Source: Pararge aegeria
Taxonomy: Eukaryota > Arthropoda > Insecta > Lepidoptera > Nymphalidae
DNA length: 64,000 nt
Direction: 5' to 3'
NCBI RefSeq assembly: GCF_905163445.1
Contig: NC_053184.1
Coordinates: 15,252,001-15,316,000, forward strand
The position numbers were made by a program, and so were the translations under genes. Numbering within the stretch: position 1 is the stretch's first letter; the number at the start of each line of letters is the position of its first letter. The notes below the pieces were generated by a model that was not told the origin of the DNA, did no database searches, and saw nothing but the letters and a program-made list of their open reading frames with translations. Of this stretch, positions 54,361-64,000 are shown one piece after another.

Positions 54361-54726
54361 TTATGTATTTACGGCTGCTTCCAGTGCCGAGCAGGCGAAG
54401 AGGCGTAAATGTGAAAACCTTGATAGCAGCTTCATTTTTGTGCCTTTTGGAGTACAGACTTTGGGACCGTGGGGTCCGGAGGCAAGAGCCCTTTTCAAAG
54501 AATTATCGAAAAGGGTTATCGAGTCTACCGGTTATCCTAGAGCGGGCAGTTACCTTGGCCAACGAATTAGTTTGGCCATCCAAAGGGGCAATGCTGCCAG
54601 CATCTTAGGAACCGTGCCTCGCTGCGGTGGTTTCGAGGACGTTTTAGATTTTATTTAGTTTTAAATAGTTTATTTTAGGTTATATTTATATTTTAAAGAA
54701 ACAATATTACTAGAAATAAATGATTT
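54361..54726 (+). mobile_element. 5'-truncated LINE insertion, 366 bp, 9-bp target duplication
   Basis: Flanked by TTTACGTAT at 54352-54360 and 54727-54735, a perfect direct repeat. Inside, 54371-54658 is an open frame with stop TAG, then a 68-base AT-rich 3' part. The insert has no head, as usual for 5' truncated non-LTR insertions. Confidence 0.85.
54371..54658 (+). pseudogene. C-terminal end of a retroelement Pol-like ORF
   Basis: Encodes about 95 residues including AEQAKRRKCENL, FIFVPFGVQTLGPWGPEAR, then AGSYLGQRISLAIQRGNAAS and ILGTVPR. I recall the QR(I/L)S(L/M)AIQRGNAAS(I/V)LGT pattern from the very ends of reverse transcriptase-like polyproteins of non-LTR elements in invertebrates. 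The frame has no stop or frameshift until its TAG, which points to a young insertion. The longer open frames that extend left into the SINE are by-products. Confidence 0.7.
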
Positions 54727-54841
54727 TTTACGTATAATATTCATATAATTATCCATCAGTCATCTTAGTACCCATAACACAAGCTATGCTTACTTTGGGG
54801 CTAGATGTCGATGTGTGTGTTGTCGTAGTATATTTATTCAT

Positions 54842-55045
54842 TTAATCCCCTGCACACACCTCTTACTTTTCATCGCGAGGACATCGCGAGGAAATCTGCA
54901 TGCCTGAGAGTTCTCCATAATGTTCTCAAGGGCGGTGTGAAGTCCACCAATCTACACTTGGTCAGCGTAAACCCTTCTCATGATGAGAGGAGACCAGTGT
55001 CTTGAGTGGACCGGTAATGAGTTGATGATGATGATGATGAAGATT
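54842..55045 (+). repeat. SINE-B 3' part
   Basis: CTGCATGCCTGAGAGTTCTC, TGAAGTCCACCAATCTACAC and GTTGATGATGATGATGATGA; the head is missing. Confidence 0.85.
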
Positions 55046-55383
55046 TTCTATGCAAAGTTGAAGAAGAATGTATTGGGGTTGTCACTTGTCTTAAAAAATT
55101 GTCATTACTAGACCGGAATTTCGGGAATAGGCCCATAAATATAGAAACTTTTTAGCTTTTTAATGTTATGTAAAGATTCAAGAGTCTCAAGGTTACAATC
55201 ATTACATACAATGTAAGGTCAACGACATATCTCATTGACTCAACTTGATAATTGAATGACTCTTGCGTAGTTATACGTAGATAATAATCTGAATGGTTTG
55301 TTAATCTTCCTACAAAATATCTACAATCGTTAAGCTTTTGTTTGTAAGGCCGAAAGTCATACTTTGGATACGATCCGATCATC

Positions 55384-55660
55384 GGTCATAGCAGAGTGGT
55401 AAAAACTTCGATATTACTTACGGGTTACCAAGTTCGATTCTTGACACGCATCTTTAACTTTTCGAAGTTCAATGCAATTAACCATCACTTGCTTAGTCTT
55501 GTTTGAGTGTTTACTATAGTGTTCGCCAAAGTTAATACAAATCCGTACTTGGTCGGCGCGAGACCGGTGGACGACGACGCGTCGGCTTAACCATTCTCAT
55601 TCGGAGACCTATATCTTGTAGTGGAACCGTATTAGGTTTAACGATGACGAGGATGATCCA
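55384..55660 (+). repeat. SINE-B copy, diverged
   Basis: GGTCATAGCAGAGTGGTAAA, CAAGTTCGATTCTTGACACG, CCATCACTTGCTTAGTC and TCTCATTCGGAGACC follow the order with many substitutions: an old copy. Confidence 0.6.
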
Positions 55661-55664
55661 AACA

Positions 55665-56690
55665 TTTTCCATGCATTTAAATATTAAGACACATTTATTT
55701 CTTCTTGTAAATTTTACTTAATTACAATATTCCTTGCAACATTCTACACATTTAACTAGTATGAATTGTTTTAAAGGACACTAATTTTATTATAGTTATG
55801 GTGTCACTAAATTGCTAATAACTAACATTTTTAATTTTAAGCCCATTGCGGATAAACGGATTGCATGTGTCAGTTACACCTTTCTCAGAATAATGTGATA
55901 AGTAAAAAATTGTTAATTAATTATTTTTACATCTCGTTAGTACACTAGCTAGATGGAACTACATTATTTATGGATAACTATAACGCAAATGAATGAAAGA
56001 TGACATTAAACTTTTTTTTTTTTAAATAAAATAAAAAAATAAACATTATAAAATACATTATATAATATATTATATTAATATAGTCTACTAAAGTGGTAGG
56101 TACTCTGCGAATATTGAAAATAACTATATTTTTACTTACTTCATACCGTTTATTGCTAAAGTCCTAAGGATATATATGAGGAAGAAGTTTATTTATTTTA
56201 TAAAGTTAAGTGAAAAAGTAATGTTTAAAGTAAGTCTCTTATATTGATTTTCACAATACAAAGATTTTTACAATACATTTTCTTAAAATTTTAATATTAG
56301 CAGATTTCAATCAAATTGGTTAACAATTCGAAACTTTTTACGCAAGTGTCATTGTGATGTTATTGTGTTATATTACGTGTTGCTATTACTTATTCAGGTC
56401 ACTCTTAAAACAGCCGGCGCGAAAGGCAGGCAGGGACCTACAAATGGCCTGTACGAAAACTGATACGTGATGCGAAGAAAAATTTATTAAAGTATCTAAG
56501 AGAATTGTTATAAGAATCATTGGGATTTTGACAATAATGGAAATGTTAGACAATGTGCCCCAGGGCTTTATTGAATACCGCCCGGTGTAATTGACTATTT
56601 GCACAAAAATATTGATAACAATAAATTTTAATATTATCGTGGATACTAAATAGATAAATTGACATGCAGTGAGATTTTCATTCATTTATT
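55665..56690. other. No gene seen
   Basis: AT-rich; the minus frame 56386-56685 (99 codons) contains hydrophobic runs but no domain, splice or start support. Confidence 0.5.
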
Positions 56691-56693
56691 TAA

Positions 56694-56864
56694 CTAGCTG
56701 ACCCGTGCAAATTCGTTGCACCAAATTCTAAAAATGAATCCTAGCTAGATCGGTTTATCGCCCCCGAAACCCCCTGTATACTAAATTTCATGAAAATCGT
56801 TTGAGCCGATTCCGAGGTTCCAATTATATATATATACAAGAATTGCTCATTTAAAGATATAAGA
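56694..56864 (-). mobile_element. Non-autonomous Helitron, 171 bp
   Basis: Minus strand: A, then TCTTATATCTTTAAATGAGC ... GTGCAACGAATTTGCACGGG, TCAGCTAG, then T. It shares both ends and the 3' hairpin with 36059-36265 but lacks about 36 bases of the middle (the CCGGTAATAACCG region). Confidence 0.85.
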
Positions 56865-57224
56865 TTTTACATTTGGCTATAATTTACCGATTTTTTTGTG
56901 ATATTTACAACCTTATAGTACTTCAGGCTTAAGGGTGTAAAACTTTCAAAACGGTCTTTTGTTTTTCAGTTTTTTTATTATAGGTATATCGGCCTACAAA
57001 TTAGACTACCTATGTAATGTGTATTTCTAAGGATACACTGGACTAGGACAATAATATAAAGTGTAGGTATATTAGGAGATAAACTTAGCACTGAGCGTTT
57101 TAAAGTCTTAATCTATTTAGTAAATAGGCAATGAAAAACGATATAAATGATAAAAATTAGCTTTATCTACCTACGAAGTAAGTATCAAGGTCATATCATT
57201 ATTGAGGTTAGCCGCCGAAAGATA

Positions 57225-57515
57225 TTTATACTAATAATAAAACAAGTTGGTTTCTGTGTAGTATCTGAAACTATCAATCGGATGTAAATCTTTTTTCTTA
57301 ATTGGTAGAGAGGGTTATATTACTTTTTAAATTTCGTATAAACACCCGCCATTGTTTAGTTTATATTGATGAAAATTTATATTTAGATCGACCATTAAAA
57401 TTGGGAAAAAAATTGTTTCAGGGTTTATAAAAATAAAAAATACTAAATTGGGCTATCAAGCCCAATTTAGTAGCGGCGAGGTCTTTACCCAGACGAAGTC
57501 ACGAAGAACGGCTAG
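57225..57515 (+). mobile_element. Helitron-like element with 14-bp internal hairpin
   Basis: The 3' end ACCCAGACGAAGTCACGAAG, AACGGCTAG followed by T matches the other CTAG ends. Just before it, TACTAAATTGGGCT-ATCA-AGCCCAATTTAGTA (about 57439-57470) is a perfect 14-bp hairpin. The 5' limit near TACTAATAATAAAACAAG is approximate. Confidence 0.55.
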
Positions 57516-57519
57516 TAGA

Positions 57520-57900
57520 CACTAAAAATCGTTATAATTGTTTCAAATCGAAGTAAAATTTCATTTGGAAAAATGTATAATAAAAAAGACTTATTGTTAA
57601 ACTAAAAACTATAGTATGTAACTGTAGTTTTTAATGAATTGAGATATTCTTCTGTTTTTAAATACTTGGTGTGATTTTTTTTTATGGCTAACGTGTAATC
57701 AATCACCAGGACCAAAAAAAAAATGTGAGCAATAAGATTCGAGATCGAATGGGCCTCGCTCTAGGTCTTTTATACTGGGTGCTAATAGTAGAAGTACCCA
57801 AAAAAATTTGTATAATGTTACAGTAAATTTATAAAGTGGGTATATAATTAAACTTTTGATATCGCGTTATTGCGAGCCGTGTCATATTAGCTGCACCATA
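57520..57900. other. No gene seen
   Basis: AT-rich, unassigned. Confidence 0.5.
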
Positions 57901-57904
57901 TTTG

Positions 57905-58120
57905 CCATGCCACTTACCTGCTAAAATGTCTGTTTGTTATATGTAAAAAGAGCAAGTATTGAGTTGCTTGCCGGTTCTTCTCAGTACTATCAGCATTCCG
58001 AATCGGTGGTACATTCACAGCTTTAGCTTCTCGATTATAGGCATAAGTTTGAACAGATAAAGTCTTCATGTATTGCGCCCCTTCTTAATAGAGTTGCGGT
58101 AAATACAGTTCCTTGAAAAG
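57905..58120 (+). mobile_element. LINE 3' region, second family
   Basis: GCCATGCCACTTACCTGCTA, GTTGCTTGCCGGTTCTTCTC and AGCATTCCGAATCGGTGGTA match 22120-22200 in reverse; the 3' tail is missing. Confidence 0.6.
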
Positions 58121-58124
58121 CATA

Positions 58125-59144
58125 ACAACTTCTGACAGGCTATTGCTAAGCTAATTTCGAAAAAGGTATTTGTCAATCATGATTTGGACACATAAAATCC
58201 CCTGGAAACATGCTTAAAGGAAAATAAATCGCGGTTGCTTTAAAATAAGGCGCGAAAGGAAATGGTAGCGGGAAATTGGAGCGACCGAGTTCACGGCGGA
58301 AATAGGAATTTATGTATCTAGACAACATTTTCATATTTCGTTATCTTCTAAGAACTCATCGACCCAAGTAATCTTCTGGTAACCAACTGAGAAAGACATT
58401 AAGTTATTAAAATAATTTCTCCAATCTTAAGTGTATTCAGCATTCCGGGTATTTGTTTAAGGAATTTTAATTTATTTTGTTGGAAACCCTGCAGCTGTTT
58501 TTTCAATATGGCTAAAAATGAAATATTTGATTATGGAGTTTTAGAGATTTCTTTTATAACTATACTAATCCTGGATAGACTTTTATTTTTCTTGACTTGT
58601 TTTATAGACGTGTATTTTACTTGTACACCTTGTACCTACAATATAAAAAAAATAGATAATTTAAAAACTCTTTTGAAAATTATCTATAAATTCAAGGATA
58701 TTTGATGGTTATTGATGAATTTTGTACTGAAAAAAAAGATTAAAAGCAGTTGACTCTACTTTCCTCAGCAATCACGATATAGCCTCTGTTTTCTTACTTG
58801 TTATATAAAAAATGTTGTGATAGACTACAAGATATTAAGAACAAAAATATGTTTATCTACTTTAAGTTTCTAAAGTGCTTGCAAAGTACATGAAATAAAG
58901 GAGCTTGTATTTGTTTATGCTTTATTTCAAGTTTGTTTATTTACCTTCGTTTAAAATTTGGGAAGTTTTGCGTATTGAAGGCACATGGTTGAAAGTTAAT
59001 AATTTAGAACAATTGATTTGCAGTGTCTTATCTTTCACCTTCTATACAAGTATCCGATTGGTGATTATTAATTTTTACTATCTTTAAAACGATACGGATA
59101 TCTTAATCTCTTTGTAGTTCCATCAAATTAAAATTTATATTTAG
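58125..59144. other. No gene called; E2F-like patch at 58245-58305
   Basis: AAGGCGCGAAAGGAAATGGT and AGCGGGAAATTGGAGCGACC are GC-richer and hold two E2F-like words (GGCGCGAAA, GCGGGAAA). This is about 0.9 kb upstream of the candidate untranslated exon at 59145. The rest is AT-rich with chance frames (58508-58705, 58905-59087). Confidence 0.3.
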
Positions 59145-59196
59145 TTCTGCGGCAATTCATCCGCGGGCTGGTGTTCCGAATTATTACATTTTTGAG
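59145..59196 (+). other. Candidate 52-base exon, perhaps gene D untranslated exon
   Basis: AAATTTATATTTAG is a possible acceptor and ATTTTTGAG followed by GTGAGT (59197-59202) a consensus donor. Two of the three frames are open across it. It is GC-richer than its flanks (GCGGCAATTCATCCGCGGGC). If the acceptor is false it may be the end of a first exon starting further left. It would splice naturally to 61829. Confidence 0.35.
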
Positions 59197-59199
59197 GTG

Positions 59200-59750
59200 A
59201 GTCTTGTTACGTTTGGTTTGATTAAAGATAAATAAATAGTCCATTTACTTTCTACGATTGTTAGTATATAAAACATCAATTTTCGCTGTTTAAACTACGT
59301 CACTTCTGTGTTAGTTGTTTTGTAGTAGACGTAAAAGCTGTATCTAGTCTTAGATTAAAGGAGTTTGATTTATGGTAACAATATTGAATAATGTTCGAAT
59401 TAGACAAATCAAATCATTATAATTATTAAGTATGTACTTGATGAAATACTAAGAATGGTAAAGGAAATTTACCTAGATATCAAACATCGCAGCCTCAACC
59501 ATATTCGTTATTAAAAAGTTCACAGAAATATATTCCAAATCATGACAATTAAGAAGAAACGTGTGTGTGTGCGTGTGTGCTCTAGATTAGAGGAAACCTT
59601 TCCCGAGAAAGGAATGGGATACAAAGGGTAATGAATCTTTGTTTCTCTACCTACCTGCAGAGTGATTGGTCTGAAAGCATAATCAAACAAATCGGTAAAA
59701 ATTATATCATCACCTTCGTCATTATTGTCAACCCTTATATAGTTTCCTTT
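59200..59750. other. No gene seen
   Basis: Probable intron of gene D if 59145-59196 is real; contains a (GT)n patch at 59562-59580. Confidence 0.35.
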
Positions 59751-59754
59751 TTAG

Positions 59755-59945
59755 GCAAAGGTGTGCGTAGTCCACTACGCTGTGCAGCTATAGATTGATA
59801 GACTTACGACTTCTTACGAGTAAAATAAGATCTGCAGGTTTGTTCTCTATGATTTTCGTTACCGTTAAAGAATCGTAAATGTAATTGCTTACACGAACAT
59901 ATCTTCGAAGTGTTTTGAAAATGCGGGAATCAAACTACCCAATAG
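59755..59945 (-). repeat. SINE-B copy, old, reverse
   Basis: GTGTGCGTAGTCCACTACGC, TCTGCAGGTTTGTTCTC and ATTTTCGTTACCGTTAAAGA keep the order of SINE-B with heavy change. Confidence 0.5.
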
Positions 59946-59949
59946 CTTA

Positions 59950-61010
59950 AGCTAAAAATTATTTATTTTTCTTCATTTTTGACATTATTTAAAAAGTGGG
60001 AGCGTCTTTTCCTATTGTTAAATACTGCTTTGGTGGAACCTTCTTTCCTTGCCCCTAACGTTAATACGATAGTAGTCAAAATTCTTAGATATTTTAATAA
60101 AAATCTTTAACATTTTAATATAGTATCTTGTGAAACGCCACGTGTCTGTGAATTAAACTCATATTAAGGTTAAATCATATTTCGCTTATAATTTATTCTT
60201 TAATATCTGTTGTTGAATCATTATCAGACTATCTGATATTTTTAGAGATAAGATATTAATGATATACTTAAGAAAAAATATTATAACATAATTATGGTTT
60301 GAGAAATAGTGGCAATAAATTTATTATCAATTTACTTCGTTGATCCAACTTAAAACAGTATAAAAATATATCTATAATTGTCCTTTTTAATCTTAGCAGT
60401 ATTATTTTAAAATATCTGTTTTATTTACCTAACAGACCTCGACGTTTCTAAAATAAGGATTATAATTCTGAAACAAGAGCTTCAACATTATTAAAATAAT
60501 ACAGCTTCAAGCGATTTATTACAGAAATAACCCATGTATAAATTTACTAGATGTACCTATTAGAAAAGCCTATGTACGCAAGAATATTCCTTTAAGTACG
60601 TCCTGAATCTTGAATACTTTGGTCGACATGAATTTGTATTTTTATTATAATTTATGGTTTTTCCACTTATATAGAGATAAAATAAATTCTTGCGCTAGAC
60701 GATAGCATAAAATTAATTTCAAATGTTTATTTAAAATACAGACAGAATATCTCTTGGAGATGAACAACATATTGGCACACATTTTGTAAAATAATACCGG
60801 TATATATGAATAAGAACCTACTTATAGATATCACCTACAGTGAGACTTTTACTGATTGATCCAGCGAAGTATCATTGGATGAAACTATATTTTGTCGGTC
60901 CGTCTGTCGCCTACCTCTATCAAAAGTCTAAACCTGGATCAAGAAACGTAGTAACTAAAACAATTGACAATTGGCCAAGAATTTTGATAAAATATTAAAA
61001 TTAATAAAGA
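59950..61010. other. No gene seen
   Basis: AT-rich, no exon or repeat recognised. Confidence 0.5.
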
Positions 61011-61014
61011 AAGA

Positions 61015-61265
61015 AGTACCCAATAAAATAATATTTATGGTATGTTAAAATATGTATTAGTATGTAGATATTTGTATGTATGTACTAAATAGTGTACCCT
61101 ACCTATTCGTTTTTCTTTTTAGTTTTCCTAATCCTAAGGTTGCCTGGCAGAGATCACTACTTAGCGATAAGGCCGCCTTTTGTATCTTGTTTCATTCAAC
61201 ATGTGTTTATTCTTTTTTTGTCTCGTTTTTCTGAGTGGTGTACAAATAAAGAGTAAAAATAAATA
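61015..61265 (+). mobile_element. LINE 3' end
   Basis: Matches 15825-16150 in reverse and 47215-47350 directly (GGTTGCCTGGCAGAGATCAC, TACTTAGCGATAAGGCCGCC, AATAAAGAGTAAAAATAAAT). Confidence 0.75.
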
Positions 61266-61389
61266 ATAGTTGAGCGAATACAAAGTAGATTAGATTATTA
61301 GTAGTTAGTAAGTAGAATATATTAGATTAGAGCAGTGAGGAGATATCTTATCCGTGGGAAAAAAGCAATGAAATTATGATCCTATTAAA

Positions 61390-61560
61390 AGTATGCGTGT
61401 GGTGGCGGCAGATCATAATATAGTTGTAACCAACCCTCGAGTCGTTAATGCCGACTAATGAAATAAGTCGTCTAAACGGAGGGCAGTCAGCAGAGTCCTC
61501 TGTGATACCACTACCATCTACTGCGATTACCAACACGTCTTTCCAGTATGGGGATGATGT
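61390..61560 (+). repeat. Repeat D copy
   Basis: GTGTGGTGGCGGCAGATCAT, GCAGAGTCCTCTGTGATACC, ACTACCATCTACTGCGATTA; same order as 13440. Confidence 0.75.
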
Positions 61561-61714
61561 AACAGGCAAAATAATAAGTATAATATATAATATACACAAG
61601 ATATAGACGGTTACAAGCGAATTGACGGTTACTTTTCTAAACAATCATAGGGTAAATAAGCTTAAAATTATTTATTATACTTGCACCATAATAATTGATG
61701 TTTTGGATATAATT

Positions 61715-61754
61715 ATAGAAATAAAAATATCTATAATTATATTTTTATTTCTAT
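61715..61754. repeat. 16-bp perfect hairpin within interlocked palindromes
   Basis: 61715-61730 pairs with 61739-61754 (ATAGAAATAAAAATAT and its complement). A second pairing uses ATATAATTATAGA at about 61707 with TCTATAATTATAT at about 61729, so the two structures are mutually exclusive. Confidence 0.85.
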
Positions 61755-61828
61755 AAAATCTTGATTTTGAATTCTGTCTACCTACTTGAAGGTATGATTT
61801 TCAATACAGTATTTTTGTTAACTTCCAG

Positions 61829-61898
61829 GTGAACCAAACACCACAAAATGGCCCAAGAAAACGGCAACTCCTCCATGGAAATGGGAACCAGTGACCAG
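61829..61898 (+). CDS. Gene D: first coding exon (CDS 61848-61898), partial
   Basis: A pyrimidine-containing acceptor TTTTTGTTAACTTCCAG ends at 61828. Nineteen untranslated bases follow (GTGAACCAAACACCACAAA), then ATG at 61848 in a strong context (ACAAAATGG). Seventeen codons give MAQENGNSSMEMGTSDQ, a polar, probably cytoplasmic start. The exon most likely ends at CAG (61898) before GTTGGT; an alternative donor is GTATAG at 61903. The following sequence keeps no coding character. The protein is not recognised; later exons are beyond the window or unseen. Confidence 0.55.
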
Positions 61899-62009
61899 GT
61901 TGGTATAGGCTTAATTTTTACAGGGAGTCCGCTGCATGCGGGCCGTTCAAGACCGTTTTTTTTGTACTAAAAAAAAAGTTGCAATCAAGTAAGTGTGTAA
62001 TTAATTACG

Positions 62010-62180
62010 CTGGCAAATCACGCACTTCCGACCGGATCACAGTATTGTAACAATGTTGCTTTGCGACAGACAGAATCAAAAAGATAATAATAATTTTACT
62101 AATGATCATGTTTTTGATTCACTTTCTCACTACCAGGTGAGATTGCAGTCAAGGGCTAACTTGTAGTGGAAAAAAAACAA
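62010..62180 (+). repeat. Repeat E fragment followed by SINE-C 3' end
   Basis: 62013-62075 (CAAATCACGCACTTCCGACC, AACAATGTTGCTTTGCGACA) is repeat E-like; 62135-62180 (CTACCAGGTGAGATTGCAGT, GGGCTAACTTGTAGTGGAAA) is the SINE-C end with A tail. Confidence 0.65.
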
Positions 62181-62184
62181 AAAC

Positions 62185-64000
62185 GTAGATGCATCAAAAT
62201 ATAAAAGTGCAGGCTAGTGATTTAAGAAAAACCCGGTAATGCTAGTCGCAAGTTAAAATTAAATAAATATAGTCAAGTAACGCTTGCGCTTGACGCAAGA
62301 TGATTTGAAATTTTAAGAAGCGTAATGAAAGCACTCACTAGGTATGTGAAACCAACTATAGCCACTTAAAACGTAAACACAACGAAATGTAATACTGATT
62401 AGTACTATTTGAATGAAAACCTCCGATAAATATAAAAATATTTACTATACACTTGTTTTGTTCATAAGTCAAGTAGATAACCTCACTGATGATACATCAA
62501 AGAGAAATCAAAGTAAAGTGTCTTATCGTGCAGTAATAAACATTAAACTGAACGAAACGTACGGTAGTGAATAAGAAAAAAACATACAAAAGGAGATATT
62601 TAGATATTTGTGTAATTATTTTGCAAACAAAAAATCATTATCACGGACAAGGATAAAAAATACTATAAAATTTTTTCTTAAGGTTTGTAGCTAATATATT
62701 TTATAATTTTGATAAATATTTTATCGTCTTAGTGCGCATCTATAAGTTATTACTAGTTACACTAGTAGATTTGTAGTATGTCATAATTATTTAAACGAAT
62801 AAATAATGGCTATCGTAAATCTTTATTAAATTAAATTGTACTTTAGTAAAATGACCCAGCAAAAATTTACTTAGCAACTTTAGAATAAACTTGACAAAAA
62901 TGACATTACATTACCAAAATCAGATTTAGCGTTTCCCTGCTAGTGTTCCTTAGATACTAAAATATTTTTATAATCATAATATTGGAATTTTCCAAACAGA
63001 GGGAGGATCATTTATTTCCGGAGAATGATAAGAAAGGTATTTCAGTCAGTTGGGATGTAATCCAAAAATTCTTCTTAGAGAGCAATTATTTTATTTAGGC
63101 ACAGTTTAGTGTAATATATTTATATTTTGCGTGAGTTATTCTTGTTCGTACAAGTAATTGGATTGCGTAAAATACATTAATATGCACAAACGTATTAACT
63201 GATGTGGTAGTGGGTTACTTTAAATATAAAAATTGATAAAGTATATAATGCAAAGAGAGCAATCATGTCTTTTGATACGTTGATAAATATTTGAAATTCT
63301 GTCAATACTCTAAAGTGATCGTTTATCTTTGAAACTTTATCTTTAGATTAATCTTATCTTATTGAGAAGTAGATATAACCCGTGAATTTCCCCGTGTCGT
63401 ATAATTTTGTTTCCCATTAGGGGGAGGTTAAACACAAATTGAACACTATCTTTTTTATACAGTAGACTTTATAGAATACAAGGAATTAAAAGTGAATTAA
63501 AAAAAAAACTATTACTTAAAGTAGTATCATTTTAAAACGACAGTTGAAACCTTGATGGTTTAAATCTTGCCTAAGAATGAGCGTTTTAATTAATATTATA
63601 ATTTTAAAACAAAACTGCAAGAATATAAAAATAATACTGCTTTAAGTGATAGTAGTATGTCCCCTGAACTGTTATTGTCGTCGTCGCAATTAATTAGCAC
63701 GATTATTTTTGTATTCCAAAACATGTTGTTTCCCTTTAGTTAGCCTTATAACTTATGATGGTGAAGTCCTTTGCCAGATAGGAGAAGGAACTCCTCAGAA
63801 CACATCAGTATATTCAGGGTCAGGGGAATCGTTGGTATCCATAAATTAATAAACTTTTCGGTTATGTTACCGTGCTTCAGCTCATCGGTATATTTTAATT
63901 ATTTGCAAACAAATAAAGTGTACAAAGGCAAACTTGAGGAAACAAAATACCTTGAGGAATTTCCCTCCAGGTTACCTGGTTCGTGTGGAACACGTATACG
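62185..64000. other. No gene seen; probable intron of gene D
   Basis: AT-rich. A short block at 63630-63658 (AATACTGCTTTAAGTGATAG) also occurs at 44387-44415, so it is a small dispersed repeat. No further exon could be defended. Confidence 0.4.

Larger units (their letters stand above)
54215..54845 (+). repeat. SINE-A copy interrupted by a LINE insertion
   Basis: SINE 5' part 54215-54360 (CGATTGGCGCAGTGGGCAGC, GTGGGTTCGATTCCCACAAC) and 3' part 54727-54845 (CATCAGTCATCTTAGTACCC, TTTGGGGCTAGATGTCGATG). Removing 54361-54726 plus one copy of TTTACGTAT restores the continuous SINE order. Confidence 0.95.

Noticed and set aside
54117..54608. 163-codon plus-strand frame
   Set aside because: A chance fusion of SINE sequence with the wrong frame of the inserted LINE; the LINE ORF is in a different frame.
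58508..59087. Two small plus-strand frames (65 and 60 codons)
   Set aside because: Extremely AT-rich, Leu/Ile/Phe/Tyr-biased as expected for chance frames.

Overview
The window looks like nuclear DNA from a lepidopteran insect, most likely a butterfly. It is AT-rich, has no operon structure or dense coding, and carries consensus GT/AG splice sites. It is packed with short interspersed repeats, LINE tails, hAT-like MITEs and small Helitrons of kinds I recall from butterfly and moth genomes. No species can be named from the sequence alone. The naming of repeat families is recall and has not been checked against a database; the copies themselves were found by comparing the window with itself.

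Only four host loci can be supported, all small or partial. (A) A probable first coding exon on the minus strand (906-1061), with an upstream stop, an ATG and a consensus donor; the rest of the gene lies beyond the left edge or was not found. (B) A minus-strand exon (34845-35299) coding for 125 residues with one clear membrane segment, ending exactly at a GTAAGT donor, with a probable 5' untranslated exon at about 35577-35700; its later exons were not found. (C) A complete two-exon minus-strand gene (40075 down to 38195) for a 74-residue two-pass membrane protein with a CxxCR motif, resembling DMAC1/TMEM261 (DUF4536) mitochondrial complex I assembly proteins. (D) A plus-strand first coding exon (61848-61898) of a gene that runs off the right side, possibly preceded by an untranslated exon at 59145-59196. 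Nothing suggests that these genes act together.

The rest is repeats and unassigned AT-rich DNA. Main families: SINE-A, tRNA-derived with a TTTA tail (12 copies); SINE-B, tRNA-derived with a GATGAT-rich 3' end (about 10 copies); SINE-C, tRNA-like head with a G(T/C)CGTGGC(T)AGTTACC body (about 10 copies); repeat D (about 6 copies); repeat E (about 10 pieces); a palindromic hAT-like MITE (2 full copies, 2 partial); Helitrons with TC and CTAG ends and a 3' hairpin (two clear short copies, one near-full 339-bp copy, several 3' ends); and LINE fragments of RTE type and of a Jockey/CR1-like type.

The most unusual structures are: several nearly or fully perfect short hairpins (27, 30 and 34 bp arms with 4-5 base loops) of no known element; an exact 198-bp in-frame tandem duplication; a 5'-truncated LINE inserted in a SINE with a perfect 9-bp target duplication; and two copies of one MITE inserted in what seems to be a single SINE. 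I did not find a convincing undescribed biological system; the best leads are listed as findings.
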